Part shown: positions 23,347 to 32,751 of the stretch, one piece after another
How positions within the stretch are numbered: position 1 is the stretch's first letter
How the letters are laid out: each line of letters starts with the position of its first letter
Origin: Solitalea agri
Lineage (GTDB): Bacteria; Bacteroidota; Bacteroidia; Sphingobacteriales; Sphingobacteriaceae
Reading direction: 5' to 3'
Length of the DNA: 40,212 nucleotides
Assembly: GCF_023914155.1 (NCBI RefSeq)
Contig: NZ_JAMWYS010000033.1
Span: forward strand, 1 to 40,212
Notes under the pieces: generated by a model
What the model saw: only the letters and a program-made list of their open reading frames with translations
Database searches by the model: none
What the model was told of the DNA's origin: nothing
Position numbers and translations under genes: made by a program

Positions 23347-24024
23347 TTAATTCAAATCGTGTCCCTTGGTTGGTTTCTTAGGCATAATTGAGTTAGAAGT
23401 AAAAATCAGCACTTGGATGATTAAACCAATAAAAATTAAAATCCCTAGTTCGAGTTGCGTTAAAAGGGTTGACCGAGCAATGATCTTTTTCGATTGTTCA
23501 TTTAAAGCCTTTCCTTCGGAGATTTGAATTTCAGAAAGCTGATTTAGTTTTATCAATGCGGCATTCAATTTAAAATCCATTACGGTAATAAACTTTGGAA
23601 CCGAGCCTTGTTCAAACGAACTATTTAAATATTGATCCTCGAGTTTCCGCAAATTCAGCACAGTTTGTTTAAATTCATTATAGTAGGTTGATTCGCGAAC
23701 GGTTAAGCGTGTTGATTCATAACTTAAAAACAATGAATCAATTGTTGCATTCGCTTTATACAATTTCTCTTTCAATGGCTTTACATTGCTAACAGATAAG
23801 TTCGCATTCTGAATGTCATTCATCTTCTGGTGCAAACTTTCTGAAAAATGAAAAATATAGCTCTCGGCCAGCAATCGGTCTTCATATACAGTAGAAAACG
23901 AAGCACCCAAAGCGACTACATTTTTACGGTCATAAATATTTTTAAATAAAACAATCACAAAAACCAGCACCAACAAAGCGGAAATTTTTATTTTCTGCTG
24001 CAGGGTAAATGCCCATTTCATCAT
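23347..24024 (-). CDS. Membrane protein with periplasmic four-helix-bundle sensor-like domain
   Basis: A 225-residue protein with two hydrophobic helices (about 13-29 and 190-212) enclosing a ~150-residue helical, charged periplasmic region. The layout and sequence resemble the MCP four-helix-bundle ligand domain of chemoreceptors. No HAMP, kinase or signalling domain follows; after the second helix only a short basic tail remains. It could be a stripped-down sensor or a scaffold. It precedes the L,D-transpeptidase on the same strand, suggesting a cell-wall-linked role. Function is unknown. Confidence 0.75.
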   Translation of the reverse strand: MMKWAFTLQQKIKISALLVLVFVIVLFKNIYDRKNVVALGASFSTVYEDRLLAESYIFHFSESLHQKMNDIQNANLSVSNVKPLKEKLYKANATIDSLFLSYESTRLTVRESTYYNEFKQTVLNLRKLEDQYLNSSFEQGSVPKFITVMDFKLNAALIKLNQLSEIQISEGKALNEQSKKIIARSTLLTQLELGILIFIGLIIQVLIFTSNSIMPKKPTKGHDLN

Positions 24025-24167
24025 AAAACTTCTATGTAATTATAAATTGGTTGTAAAAATTACGAATTGGCAAAGTACATATATTCTATTTATTTGCTGC
24101 CAGCCACTTCTTAGAATTTTCATTTATGACTGTGTACGCCGTAACAAACAAAAAAGCTAAAAAGCAT

Positions 24168-24198
24168 AAAAGGCGTTCCGGAATCCGGAACGCCTTTT
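24168..24198 (-). terminator. Terminator at the end of the bamA-ompH cluster
   Basis: AAAAGGCGTTCCGG and CCGGAACGCCTTTT form a perfect 14-bp stem with a 3-nt loop (AAT). It lies 19 nt past the second ompH stop. T-runs on both strands allow bidirectional action. Confidence 0.9.
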
Positions 24199-24217
24199 AT
24201 CATCAATTCAATTAAAA

Positions 24218-24727
24218 TTATTGAATACCTAATTTCTTTTTAACTAAAGGCAAAATGTTATCGCCGTCAGGGAATTGAATCAAAACACCTTTGCTTGAAT
24301 CGAAAACATAAGCAATGTTGTTTTCTTTAGCAACAGTTTTAATAGCATCCTCTGCTTTTTTCAAAACAGGAGCATAAACTTCTTCTTGTTTTTTGCTGAT
24401 GTCTTGTTGAGCTTTTTGTTGGAAATCACCGATACGTTTTTCCAAATCCTGAATTTCTTTTACTTTAGTTTCCTTAACTGCATCAGTCATTGTTTTTTCT
24501 TTAGACTGGTAGTCAGCAATCTTAGTTTGATATTCAGTACCCATTGTTTTCATTTGTGCATCTAAAGTACCTGTAAAGTCTTGAACTGCCTTGTCAGCAA
24601 CTTTAATATCTGGCATCGCAGCAATTAACTCATTCACATTAATGTGACCAAATTTGACTTGGGCATTTGCATTTCCTGCAAAAATCAACAGCACTATAGC
24701 CGCAACTAAAACTTTAATTGTTTTCAT
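24218..24727 (-). CDS. OmpH/Skp-family periplasmic chaperone (second copy)
   Basis: A 169-residue protein with a signal peptide (MKTIKVLVAAIVLLIFAGNANAQ). It then has the Skp design: a short beta segment KFGHINVNELIAAMPD, long charged helices (about 55-125) forming the tentacles, and a terminal AYVFDSSKGVLIQF strand. Skp trimers hold unfolded outer-membrane proteins on their way to the BAM complex. It is the last gene of the bamA cluster, 46 nt behind the first ompH copy, and is followed by a strong terminator. Confidence 0.92.
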   Translation of the reverse strand: MKTIKVLVAAIVLLIFAGNANAQVKFGHINVNELIAAMPDIKVADKAVQDFTGTLDAQMKTMGTEYQTKIADYQSKEKTMTDAVKETKVKEIQDLEKRIGDFQQKAQQDISKKQEEVYAPVLKKAEDAIKTVAKENNIAYVFDSSKGVLIQFPDGDNILPLVKKKLGIQ

Positions 24728-24773
24728 CTTTAATCTTCAGTTTTCTTTAAATATTTCTCTTGGTTATTAACTC

Positions 24774-25301
24774 TTACTTGGCAAATTCACCAGGCTTTAA
24801 TCCTAGCTTGGCAAGCACATCGTTGCTTTTATCGTAACGAGGGCTCGAATATAGCATTCCATTTGACTTATCAAAAATAATCGCATACATACCGTCTTCA
24901 GCTATCTGCTCAATTACTTTATAAACCTTATCCTGAATAGGTTTTACCAATGCTTTTTGTTTTGCAAAAAGCTCACCTTCAGGGCCAAACTTTTCCTTTT
25001 GAAAATCTTTTGCTTCCTTTTCCTTCTTCACAATTTCGTCTTCACGTTTTTTACGCATTGCATCTGTCAAAAGCATTTGCTCTGATTGATAAGCCTTATA
25101 TAGAGCATCAACTTCATCAAATTTTTTATCGATTTCTTTTTGCCATTGCGCCGAAAGATCATTAATCTGTTTTTGGGCAGCACTATATTCAGGCATGTGT
25201 TTTAACACATACTCAGTATCAACATAACCTATTTTTTGGGCACTGGCAGTAAAAGCGCCTATGCCTGCAATTAAAAGTATGATTAAAAGAACTCTTTTCA
25301 T
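24774..25301 (-). CDS. OmpH/Skp-family periplasmic chaperone (first copy)
   Basis: A 175-residue Skp-like protein with a signal peptide (to about TASAQ) and the segment KIGYVDTEYVLKHMPEYSAAQKQI. A long coiled-coil helix pair rich in Lys and Glu follows, then a C-terminal YAIIFDKSNGMLYSS strand. It lies 20 nt downstream of bamA on the same strand. Tandem ompH copies after bamA are standard in Bacteroidota, and the two copies here differ clearly in sequence. The likely role is delivery of outer-membrane proteins to BamA. Confidence 0.92.
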   Translation of the reverse strand: MKRVLLIILLIAGIGAFTASAQKIGYVDTEYVLKHMPEYSAAQKQINDLSAQWQKEIDKKFDEVDALYKAYQSEQMLLTDAMRKKREDEIVKKEKEAKDFQKEKFGPEGELFAKQKALVKPIQDKVYKVIEQIAEDGMYAIIFDKSNGMLYSSPRYDKSNDVLAKLGLKPGEFAK

Positions 25302-25321
25302 TCGATTGAATTTATCCCTGA

Positions 25322-27859
25322 TTAAAATCCTGAACCTAGTTGTTGTGCAATAGAGAAGTGGAACTGACCTTTGTTTGGTTTTCCACCACCCGGAATTGGA
25401 GGTACGCGATCGAAACCGTAACCGTAATCCAGTCCTAACATACCAAATATTGGCAAGAAGATACGCACACCCGCACCAACTGATCGTTTTACATTAAACG
25501 GTTGGAAAGTCCGGAAATTATCCCATGTGTTACCAGCTTCCGCAAAAGCAAGTGCAAAGATTGTTGCTTGTTGATTTAATGTAATCGGATGACGCAATTC
25601 AATTAAATAACGGGCATAAATTGGACTACCTGAATAATAGTTCCCCGGTTTACCTTCAGGAGTAATTGCATTATCAGCATAACCACGTAAAGGAACAATT
25701 TCAACACCCTGAATGTAATCATAACCCTGCAAGCCACTACCTCCCACTTTCCAACGATCAAACTGGGTTGTTCCAATATCCTTATTGTAATAACCTAAGA
25801 ATCCTAAGTGCATACCCATGTGGAATACCAATTTACTCGATGATGCAGCTTTGGTATACCATCCGGCATCAAACTTCCAGCGGTGAAACTCAGTATATTT
25901 GTACTTTGTTTGCGCCGACATAGTTGGATCAGAATAATCACGTCCATTAATTAATGAATAGGGTGGAGTTAACTCAAGACTCAACTGCACATTTGAACCC
26001 GAAGTAGGGTAAATTGGCGCATCAATCGAGTTACGACCTATTGTTTCAGTTAAACTGAAGGTATAAGAAGTTCCTGTAGGAAACTGGAATCCTTGGTAGT
26101 TCTGATAAACATAACGGTTAAATGCCACCGAACTATTTAATGTAAAGTAATCATCCGGCCATTTTAAACGCTGACCAAGTCCAAACGAAACTCCACTTAA
26201 CTGTAACCCTGAATAACGAGGATCCGATTTGTTATAACCGTATAAATTTTGGTTAGTGTGCGTAAAGCTTACCGTAAAGTAACGTGGCTTATCACCTCCT
26301 AACCATGGTTCTGAAAATGAGAAGCTATATGCTTGGTAATATTTACCGTTTGACTGAACACGTAATGACAGTTTTTGGCCGTCACCCGCTGGTAGAATCC
26401 CCCCCCAATCACTGGTAAACAATTTGCGTAATGAAAAGTTATTGAACGTTAAACCCAATGTTCCGATAATACGACCACCACCGAAACCTCCAGAAAGCTC
26501 TAACTGATCCGATGGCTTTTCGGTAACATTATAAGCTAAATCAACGGTGCCATCTTGCTGATTAGGTTTAACATCCGGAGCTGTTTTTTGCTCATCAAAA
26601 TAACCTAACTGATTTAATTCACGAATGGTACGAATTAATAATGACTTGTTGAACTTATCACCTGGTTTCGTTCTTATCTCACGTAAAACTACTTTATCGT
26701 TGGTTCGATCGTTTCCGTTTACCAATACTTTATTAATGGTAGCCTGCTCACCTTCAAAAATTTGCATTTCAAGGTTAATGGTATCGTTTTTAACGCTTGT
26801 TTGAACAGGGTTTACCTGGAAGAACAAATAACCATTGTTTAGATATAATGAAGAAACATCGTCTTCAGATGGGCTATTACGTAAACGCTTTTCCATCTTC
26901 TCTTCATCGTATACATCGCCTTTTTTAATCGCTAAGATCTGGCTTAACTGCTCCGATTTATAGATCGCATTTCCAACCCACTTAATATCACCAAAATAAT
27001 ATTTATGACCTTCAGAAATCTTGATGTTTACATCCACTGAAGCCATATCATGGCGATAAACAGTATCCATGGTAATTGCGGCGTCACGATAACCACGCTC
27101 ATTATATTTCTTAATTACCTCGGCTTTGTCCTCGGTATATTTTGCTTCAAGGTATTTTTTAGAACCGAAAATTTTGTAAGGTTTACGCTCTTTCGTGTTC
27201 TTCATGTACTTTTTAAGTTTGGCATTCGAAAGTGCGGTATTGCCTTCAAAAGTAATTTTGTTAACCTTAACCTTGGTATGCTTATCAACCGTTAACACTA
27301 AAGCCGTACGACCTGATGTTGAATCAGGTCGTTGAGAGGCTAAAACCTCTGTATTATAGTATCCTTTTTCAACAAAATAATTTTTAACAATTAACGAGGT
27401 GGTTTGAACAAGATTATCGTTCACTACTTTTCCAGTGATGTCTTTTAATTTCTTCTCGTTTAAATCATCAACTTCTGACTTTTTTAAACCACGGAAAATA
27501 ACATTTGACAAACGAGGACGCTCGAGCAGATAAAGGTCTAAGAATACTGAATCCTGACGAATGTCGGTAATGTTTATTTGCACATCGTCAAATAAGCCTT
27601 GTGCCCATAAATCTTTAATAGAATTAGCAATCTTATCACCCGGAACTTTAATACGATCGCCAACTTTTAACTTGGAAATGGTAATAAGAACGTCTTTATC
27701 GAGCGATTGCGTACCAGTAACGGTGATGCCTCCGATAGTATATTCTTTAGGTGCATTCGGATCAACCTGTGGCCTCGCTTGCGGTTTATAAATAATTTGG
27801 GCTTGGGTTAAGTTAAACAGCAATAGAGTTAATAACGCTGTTAAAAGGGTCCTCTTCAT
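25322..27859 (-). CDS. bamA: BamA outer-membrane protein assembly factor
   Basis: An 845-residue Omp85-family protein. A signal peptide (MKRTLLTALLTLLLFNLTQAQ) is followed by five POTRA-type repeats across roughly residues 40-450, then a beta barrel that ends with an aromatic residue (QLGSGF). An in-frame upstream start at 27922 would overlap uppS, and the signal peptide at 27859 decides the choice. BamA folds and inserts outer-membrane proteins. It sits 22 nt behind uppS and just before two ompH/skp chaperone genes. The conserved order in Bacteroidota supports the call. Confidence 0.96.
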   Translation of the reverse strand: MKRTLLTALLTLLLFNLTQAQIIYKPQARPQVDPNAPKEYTIGGITVTGTQSLDKDVLITISKLKVGDRIKVPGDKIANSIKDLWAQGLFDDVQINITDIRQDSVFLDLYLLERPRLSNVIFRGLKKSEVDDLNEKKLKDITGKVVNDNLVQTTSLIVKNYFVEKGYYNTEVLASQRPDSTSGRTALVLTVDKHTKVKVNKITFEGNTALSNAKLKKYMKNTKERKPYKIFGSKKYLEAKYTEDKAEVIKKYNERGYRDAAITMDTVYRHDMASVDVNIKISEGHKYYFGDIKWVGNAIYKSEQLSQILAIKKGDVYDEEKMEKRLRNSPSEDDVSSLYLNNGYLFFQVNPVQTSVKNDTINLEMQIFEGEQATINKVLVNGNDRTNDKVVLREIRTKPGDKFNKSLLIRTIRELNQLGYFDEQKTAPDVKPNQQDGTVDLAYNVTEKPSDQLELSGGFGGGRIIGTLGLTFNNFSLRKLFTSDWGGILPAGDGQKLSLRVQSNGKYYQAYSFSFSEPWLGGDKPRYFTVSFTHTNQNLYGYNKSDPRYSGLQLSGVSFGLGQRLKWPDDYFTLNSSVAFNRYVYQNYQGFQFPTGTSYTFSLTETIGRNSIDAPIYPTSGSNVQLSLELTPPYSLINGRDYSDPTMSAQTKYKYTEFHRWKFDAGWYTKAASSSKLVFHMGMHLGFLGYYNKDIGTTQFDRWKVGGSGLQGYDYIQGVEIVPLRGYADNAITPEGKPGNYYSGSPIYARYLIELRHPITLNQQATIFALAFAEAGNTWDNFRTFQPFNVKRSVGAGVRIFLPIFGMLGLDYGYGFDRVPPIPGGGKPNKGQFHFSIAQQLGSGF

Positions 27860-27881
27860 TAAGTCAGTTTCGAATCGATAT

Positions 27882-28622
27882 TTATATAACTTGTTCACTT
27901 GTTTTGCCGAAACGTCGTTCACGGCCTTGGTAATTTAATATTGCTTCATACAGATGCTCTCTCCTGAAATCAGGCCAGAAAATATCTGTAAAGTATAATT
28001 CAGCATAAGCTATTTGCCATAATAAGAAATTGCTGATTCGATATTCGCCACTAGTGCGGATCAACAACTCCGGATCAGGCATATTTGCCGTACAAAGCAA
28101 CGAAGAAACTAATTCTTCATTCACCTCTGATGATTGTAATTCTTTATTTTCAACCTTAGCTGCCAGTTGTTTTGCCATCTGTACTAACTCCCAACGAGAG
28201 CTATAACTCAATGCTAAATTTAATGTTAAACGTTTATTATTGGCAGTTTTGTCTATCGCCTCCATTAATTCTTTATAACACTTTGAAGGCAAGGAACTTA
28301 AATCTCCAATAGCATTTAATCTAACATCGTTTTCCATTAATGTTTTGGTTTCTCGATTAATCGTCGCTACCAAAAGTTCCATTAATGCGGTAATTTCTAG
28401 TGCCGGTCGATTCCAGTTTTCAGTTGAAAAAGCATACAAGGTCAGGTACTCAATACCTAACTCCGCTGCAGCTTCTACCGTATCTCTTACCGCTTTTACA
28501 CCATTCTGATGCCCGAAAACACGTAATTTCCCTTTCTCTTTTGCCCAACGGCCATTGCCATCCATAATAATGGCCACATGTCGCGGTAAGCGATCTATAT
28601 CGATCTTTTCCTTAAAACTCAT
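27882..28622 (-). CDS. uppS: Undecaprenyl diphosphate synthase (cis-isoprenyl transferase)
   Basis: A 246-residue cis-prenyltransferase that makes the C55 lipid carrier for cell-wall and glycan synthesis. Motif IIMDGNGRWA (18-27) contains the catalytic Asp21. The substrate-binding segment PDPELLIRTSGEYRISNFLLW and the ending AELYFTDIFWPDF are complete. It is cytosolic and membrane-associated. It sits between a porG-like gene (16 nt upstream) and bamA (22 nt downstream), consistent with one envelope operon. Confidence 0.97.
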   Translation of the reverse strand: MSFKEKIDIDRLPRHVAIIMDGNGRWAKEKGKLRVFGHQNGVKAVRDTVEAAAELGIEYLTLYAFSTENWNRPALEITALMELLVATINRETKTLMENDVRLNAIGDLSSLPSKCYKELMEAIDKTANNKRLTLNLALSYSSRWELVQMAKQLAAKVENKELQSSEVNEELVSSLLCTANMPDPELLIRTSGEYRISNFLLWQIAYAELYFTDIFWPDFRREHLYEAILNYQGRERRFGKTSEQVI

Positions 28623-28638
28623 TTTTCACCTTGCTATG

Positions 28639-29439
28639 CTAAAAACTTGGACAGTGCGAAGATACAAAACTAAAAGATATGCCAACAACGGCAAACATGT
28701 ATGTATCATTTTTGCGTAAATCGCCTCGTTGATTCCCGGGTAAATTAGCCGGATAACCGGCTTCCGGTGAACGATCGGCATATGTTTTTGTTAAAGTAGA
28801 TGGCACCGAATTTAAATCTACATAGTAACCGCTTACATCATCTATATAATCAGTAAATGTAATTCTATATCCCAACTCACTAAACAAATTCCACCTGTCA
28901 CTCATTCTATATTTCAAGCCAACGCCTAATGGAATGGCCAAATCTGTTAATTTATAGCGGTCTGGATTCCCTTCCAAACCCTGTCCTTCAGTTCCTAAAG
29001 GTTGTAAACGTTGTCCATTTTCAGCTTTCGGATCGAAATTAAAAACTGATAGCCCGGCCGATAAATAAGGAGAAAAGCGTTCATCCTCAATAAACGGATT
29101 CAGGCTAAAGAAATTAAATTCATACTGAACCGATAATTCATTAATCACCGATTGAAATCGCAGATTACGATACTCCTGATCAGGAATACCCGAAGTTGCA
29201 TCATTTGCCTGAACTTTACCATGTGTTATCGATACTTTTAATGCACTGCGCGGATTAAAGTTCGTGCGAAAAACTAATCCGAATGCAGGATCAGTAAAAC
29301 GCATATAATTAAATTGACTAAGATCACCTTTATATCCCGAAAAACCGCCAAACAAGCCCAACTCATACTTTTGAGCCTTTGCATTAAAAGTAATAACAAT
29401 AACAAAAACCGTTATGCCGGCAACTATCTTCTTAAACAT
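28639..29439 (-). CDS. porG: PorG-like outer-membrane protein (DUF6089), type IX secretion
   Basis: A 266-residue protein with a signal peptide (to about FNAKAQ) and a small beta-barrel pattern. It begins YELGLFGGFSGYKGDLSQ, has repeated alternating strands, and ends MFAVVGISFSF. This is the DUF6089 family, to which PorG of the type IX secretion system belongs. In Bacteroidota the gene typically lies between nadK and uppS, exactly as here (18 nt and 16 nt spacing). Whether it truly serves T9SS in this species is inferred from family and the porT-like gene elsewhere in the window. Confidence 0.82.
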   Translation of the reverse strand: MFKKIVAGITVFVIVITFNAKAQKYELGLFGGFSGYKGDLSQFNYMRFTDPAFGLVFRTNFNPRSALKVSITHGKVQANDATSGIPDQEYRNLRFQSVINELSVQYEFNFFSLNPFIEDERFSPYLSAGLSVFNFDPKAENGQRLQPLGTEGQGLEGNPDRYKLTDLAIPLGVGLKYRMSDRWNLFSELGYRITFTDYIDDVSGYYVDLNSVPSTLTKTYADRSPEAGYPANLPGNQRGDLRKNDTYMFAVVGISFSFVSSHCPSF

Positions 29440-29457
29440 CGAATGTTCTTTGGCTGA

Positions 29458-30339
29458 TTAATTTCTTGAATCCAGTCCCCACATTAACTTGTTCCTTAAC
29501 GTGGTTAAATAACTTTCATTGTAGAGGCGTATAAGATTTATAGAAAAACTTTCCTTTTTAGCAGTTAAAACTACGTTAGTGTCTACTTTTTCAGTTCTTG
29601 AATCCATTGAAACCAAAAACTGAGTAGCTCGTGCTTCTATTTTAAATGTTAATACACTGCTATCAGATATTACTATTGGTCGCACACTTAAATTATGCGG
29701 ACAAATTGGAGTTATAACAAAATTACCAGATTGCGGAAAAACAATAGGTCCACCGCAACTCAACGAATACGCTGTTGAACCAGTCGGGGTTGAGATTATC
29801 AGCCCGTCGGCCCAATAAGAATTTAGAAACTCTCCGTTGATATAAGTATGGATAATAATCATGGGAGAAGCATCCTGCTTATGAATGGTGATTTCATTTA
29901 AAGCATAATTTACCTCACCAAACAAATCAGCATCCGAAGAGTCTAAAGTAATGAGTACCCTTTTATCGAGCGTATATTCTTCTCTTACTAAACTATCAAT
30001 GGCATTTTTGATCTCCGTTTTATTGATACTAGCCAAAAAACCCAAGCGGCCTAAATTAATACCTAATACCGGCAAACCCGAATCGCGTACTAACGATAAG
30101 GTATCAAGCAAAGTTCCATCACCTCCTAAACTCAACATACATTTCACATGACCAGTCAATTCGGTATGGTCTGTAAATGACTCTGCATTAGATATATTGA
30201 TTTTTTTTGACTCAATAAACTTTCTGAAATCCTCATAAATGAGAATTTCTACCCCATGACGAACCAGGTTATCAATAACTTCTTGTATGAATGGTAAAGA
30301 ATTGTTGCTGAATTGTCGTCCGTAAAGGGCAATTTTCAT
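29458..30339 (-). CDS. nadK: NAD kinase
   Basis: A 293-residue enzyme that phosphorylates NAD+ to NADP+. The motif LGGDGTLLD (71-79) binds ATP/NAD. The second conserved motif NEITIHK and the glycine-rich segment DGLIISTPTGSTAYSLSCGGP are intact. It is cytosolic, with usual length. It lies 18 nt upstream of the porG-like gene and 85 nt after a CBS-domain gene, in the order seen in many Bacteroidota. Confidence 0.97.
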   Translation of the reverse strand: MKIALYGRQFSNNSLPFIQEVIDNLVRHGVEILIYEDFRKFIESKKINISNAESFTDHTELTGHVKCMLSLGGDGTLLDTLSLVRDSGLPVLGINLGRLGFLASINKTEIKNAIDSLVREEYTLDKRVLITLDSSDADLFGEVNYALNEITIHKQDASPMIIIHTYINGEFLNSYWADGLIISTPTGSTAYSLSCGGPIVFPQSGNFVITPICPHNLSVRPIVISDSSVLTFKIEARATQFLVSMDSRTEKVDTNVVLTAKKESFSINLIRLYNESYLTTLRNKLMWGLDSRN

Positions 30340-30424
30340 TGATTACTAATTAACTGATACTTTCTGATTAAACAAGCAGATTAATTTCAGGGTTGAAAGA
30401 TATAAATTTTCTTTAACCTATCAT

Positions 30425-31087
30425 CTACATATTTAAGTAATGCATAAACGAATCAAAACGATCCATTGTATCGTCGGCATGAGAAACCTGCGAATAAGAT
30501 GCTTTAACGTGGTAATTAAAGCGCTGAAAAGAGGAAAGAATTCCGGTAAGGTCAGTTTTATTAACTTTAATGGTAAGTTCTAGCTTAGTTGAATCATTAA
30601 ACGTTCTAACAAACGAATTTAATACCGAAGCCCCATCAGATTCGATCAATCTCGAAACTTCAGCAAGCGAAAAATCGCGCACACCCAGTTCTAGAATTAT
30701 AACTCCCCCTGGACTTTCGATCGACGTCAGGGTAGCGAAGTAATCGGCTAGTGTTGTTAGTGTAATAAGTCCTTTATATAGATTTTTATGATCGATTACA
30801 GGAACAACGGTTAGTTTTTGCTCGTGTATTAGGCGAATAACGTCATACATATGTTGCTCCTCGTTAACCGATTGATAAACGGTTGACAGGCCTGAACTAC
30901 CAATTGGTTCATTTAAATCCTCCAATTCAACAATATCATGATCGGAAATTAAACCAAGGAATTCACTTTCATTAACTATCGGTAAGTGGCTCACGCGAAA
31001 CTCGGCCATTCGATCTAGCGCTTTTTGCGCCGAATCTGAAGTCCGTAGTGGAGGGATAAAATCGCTGGCCAGTTGTGCAGCTACCAT
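30425..31087 (-). CDS. CBS-domain protein with C-terminal ACT-like region
   Basis: A 220-residue protein with two CBS motifs (about residues 7-60 and 75-130; FRVSHLPIVNESEFLGLISDHDI and QKLTVVPVIDHKNLYKGLITL). A C-terminal ACT-like alpha/beta region follows (about 140-215; GGVIILELGVRDFSLAEVSRLIE). CBS pairs sense adenine nucleotides. The gene precedes nadK on the same strand, and this neighbourhood is conserved in Bacteroidota. That invites a regulatory link to nucleotide cofactors, but none is shown. It is cytosolic. Confidence 0.85.
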   Translation of the reverse strand: MVAAQLASDFIPPLRTSDSAQKALDRMAEFRVSHLPIVNESEFLGLISDHDIVELEDLNEPIGSSGLSTVYQSVNEEQHMYDVIRLIHEQKLTVVPVIDHKNLYKGLITLTTLADYFATLTSIESPGGVIILELGVRDFSLAEVSRLIESDGASVLNSFVRTFNDSTKLELTIKVNKTDLTGILSSFQRFNYHVKASYSQVSHADDTMDRFDSFMHYLNM

Positions 31088-31212
31088 ATTATTAATGTTC
31101 TATACTATTAATGTAGAAAATATGCATCAGAATTCAAACTTTCTTCAGTCACACTTTCGATGCTTAGTAAATTGAAGAGCTTTATGCAATCCAATAATAC
31201 CTGGTGCGCAAA

Positions 31213-31232
31213 ACCCAAGCCAGTTCTTGGGT
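31213..31232 (-). terminator. Possible terminator of the alpha/beta hydrolase gene
   Basis: ACCCAAG and CTTGGGT form a 7-bp stem with a 6-nt loop, followed by only TTT on the minus strand. It lies 44 nt past the hydrolase stop. Weak. Confidence 0.35.
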
Positions 31233-31275
31233 AGATCTATATTTTATTCAGTATTTACAAGTATCTTCCAAAAGC

Positions 31276-32052
31276 TTATTTTGAGCTTCCGTTCGGATAA
31301 ACCTTTTTAAGAAACTTATCCAGGTAATTGTTAAACTCTTCGGGCTGTTCCATCATTGGAGCATGGCCACATTTATCTATCCAATTTAACTCCGAATCAG
31401 CTAACAAACGATGAAACTCTTCTGCAACATCAGGTGGAGTTATTCTGTCATTTTTCCCCCATATCAACGAAACTGGAACATTGATCTTCGACAGGTCTTT
31501 TTCCATATTATGACGAATAGCTGATTTAGCCATTGCCAAAATACGTATTACCCTATTACGGTCGTTTACAGTTGAAAAAACATCATCGACTAGCTCTTTC
31601 GTTGCTATTGCCGGATCGTAAAAAGTATAAGCCACCTTTTCCTTAATATAATCATAGCTTTCTCTACGAGGAAATGATGCACCCATAGCATTTTCATACA
31701 ATCCTGAACTACCTGTTAACACTAACGAGTGGATATGCTCGGGATGATTAATAACATAAATTAAAGCAACATGTCCCCCTAACGAATTCCCCATTAAAGT
31801 GAACTTATCAAGTTTCAGATGCTCAACAAATTTATGTAAGAATTTAGAAAGTGTTTTAACGCCAGTGGTTAACAAAGGCATTTCATATAAAGGTAATACT
31901 GGAATAATTACTCTGAAATCTTTAGAAAAACGATCTACAACAGGCTCCCAGTTGCTTAATGCACCCATAAGGCCATGCAATAAGATCAACACATCTCCAG
32001 TGCCTTCATCAATGTACCTGTAACCGTCTTCTTCTCTTAACTGATAACTCAT
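31276..32052 (-). CDS. Alpha/beta hydrolase
   Basis: A 258-residue cytosolic hydrolase. LLHGLMG (24-30) supplies the oxyanion hole, GNSLGG (88-93) carries nucleophile Ser90, WGKNDRITPP the acid and CGHAPMMEQPEEF the histidine. Similarity is to the broad MhpC/epoxide-hydrolase-like group; the substrate is not known. It precedes the CBS-nadK cluster with a 188-nt gap, so it is probably a separate unit. A consensus -7 element sits 20 nt upstream of the start. Confidence 0.92.
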   Translation of the reverse strand: MSYQLREEDGYRYIDEGTGDVLILLHGLMGALSNWEPVVDRFSKDFRVIIPVLPLYEMPLLTTGVKTLSKFLHKFVEHLKLDKFTLMGNSLGGHVALIYVINHPEHIHSLVLTGSSGLYENAMGASFPRRESYDYIKEKVAYTFYDPAIATKELVDDVFSTVNDRNRVIRILAMAKSAIRHNMEKDLSKINVPVSLIWGKNDRITPPDVAEEFHRLLADSELNWIDKCGHAPMMEQPEEFNNYLDKFLKKVYPNGSSK

Positions 32053-32071
32053 AATTATTCTAAATATCGAC

Positions 32072-32079
32072 CAAATATA
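32072..32079 (-). promoter_or_regulatory. Likely -7 promoter element of the alpha/beta hydrolase
   Basis: TATATTTG on the minus strand matches TAnnTTTG exactly and would give a leader of about 16 nt. No convincing -33 element is seen at the standard spacing. Confidence 0.4.
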
Positions 32080-32179
32080 TGGCTAAAATTAAACATGACC
32101 CCTTAAAAACAAAAAATTAACAAGAGTAAGTATTGATTAACTAATTTTCTTAAAAGGTAAATAGCTCTATTTAAAAATG

Positions 32180-32629
32180 TTAGGCTAATAATTTTTTAAC
32201 TGCGGCAGAAACTATTTTTCCATCAGCCTGACCGCCTAATTGTTTTGTAGCCAAGCCCATTACTTTTCCCATATCTTTCATACCGGCAGCACCCGAATCA
32301 AGAATAACTTGTTTAATCACTATTTCGATTTCTTCTTCTGACAATTGTTTAGGTAAATAGCTCTCAATTACATCTAATTCTTCCTGTTCAATTTTTGCCA
32401 AATCAGGACGATTTTGTGCTAGGTAGATATCGGCCGACTCTTTACGTTGCTTTGCCTGCTTTTGTAAAACTTTAACCTCGGTATCTTCTGAAAGAACTTC
32501 AGCAGCTCCTTTTTCGGTTTTAGCAACCAACAAAGCTGCTTTAATTGCACGCAACCCTCTCAATGCAGCTTCTTCTTTCGCCAACATTGCTTTTTTAATA
32601 TCCTGATCTATTTTCTCTAGTAGTGACAT
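32180..32629 (-). CDS. GatB/YqeY-domain protein
   Basis: A 149-residue YqeY-family protein, related to the C-terminal helical domain of the amidotransferase subunit GatB. MSLLEKIDQDIKKAMLAKEE, LRGLRAIKAALL and LPKQLSEEEIEIVIKQVI are typical, and the end has GKVMGLATKQLGGQADGK. Its exact role is unknown; a tRNA-related function is a family-based guess. It is cytosolic and appears monocistronic. Confidence 0.93.
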   Translation of the reverse strand: MSLLEKIDQDIKKAMLAKEEAALRGLRAIKAALLVAKTEKGAAEVLSEDTEVKVLQKQAKQRKESADIYLAQNRPDLAKIEQEELDVIESYLPKQLSEEEIEIVIKQVILDSGAAGMKDMGKVMGLATKQLGGQADGKIVSAAVKKLLA

Positions 32630-32751
32630 GTGTGAAATTTATGAATATTGATTGTAATTGAAGGATGTGTTTTTGGTATGACTGTCATCCACTCACAAAC
32701 TTAACTAATAATAAAAGAACATTGAATTATTCCTTTCTTTCTTTCGGTAAA

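Noticed and set aside
27860-27922. Upstream extension of bamA to 27922
   Set aside because: It overlaps the end of uppS and hides the signal peptide that starts at 27859.
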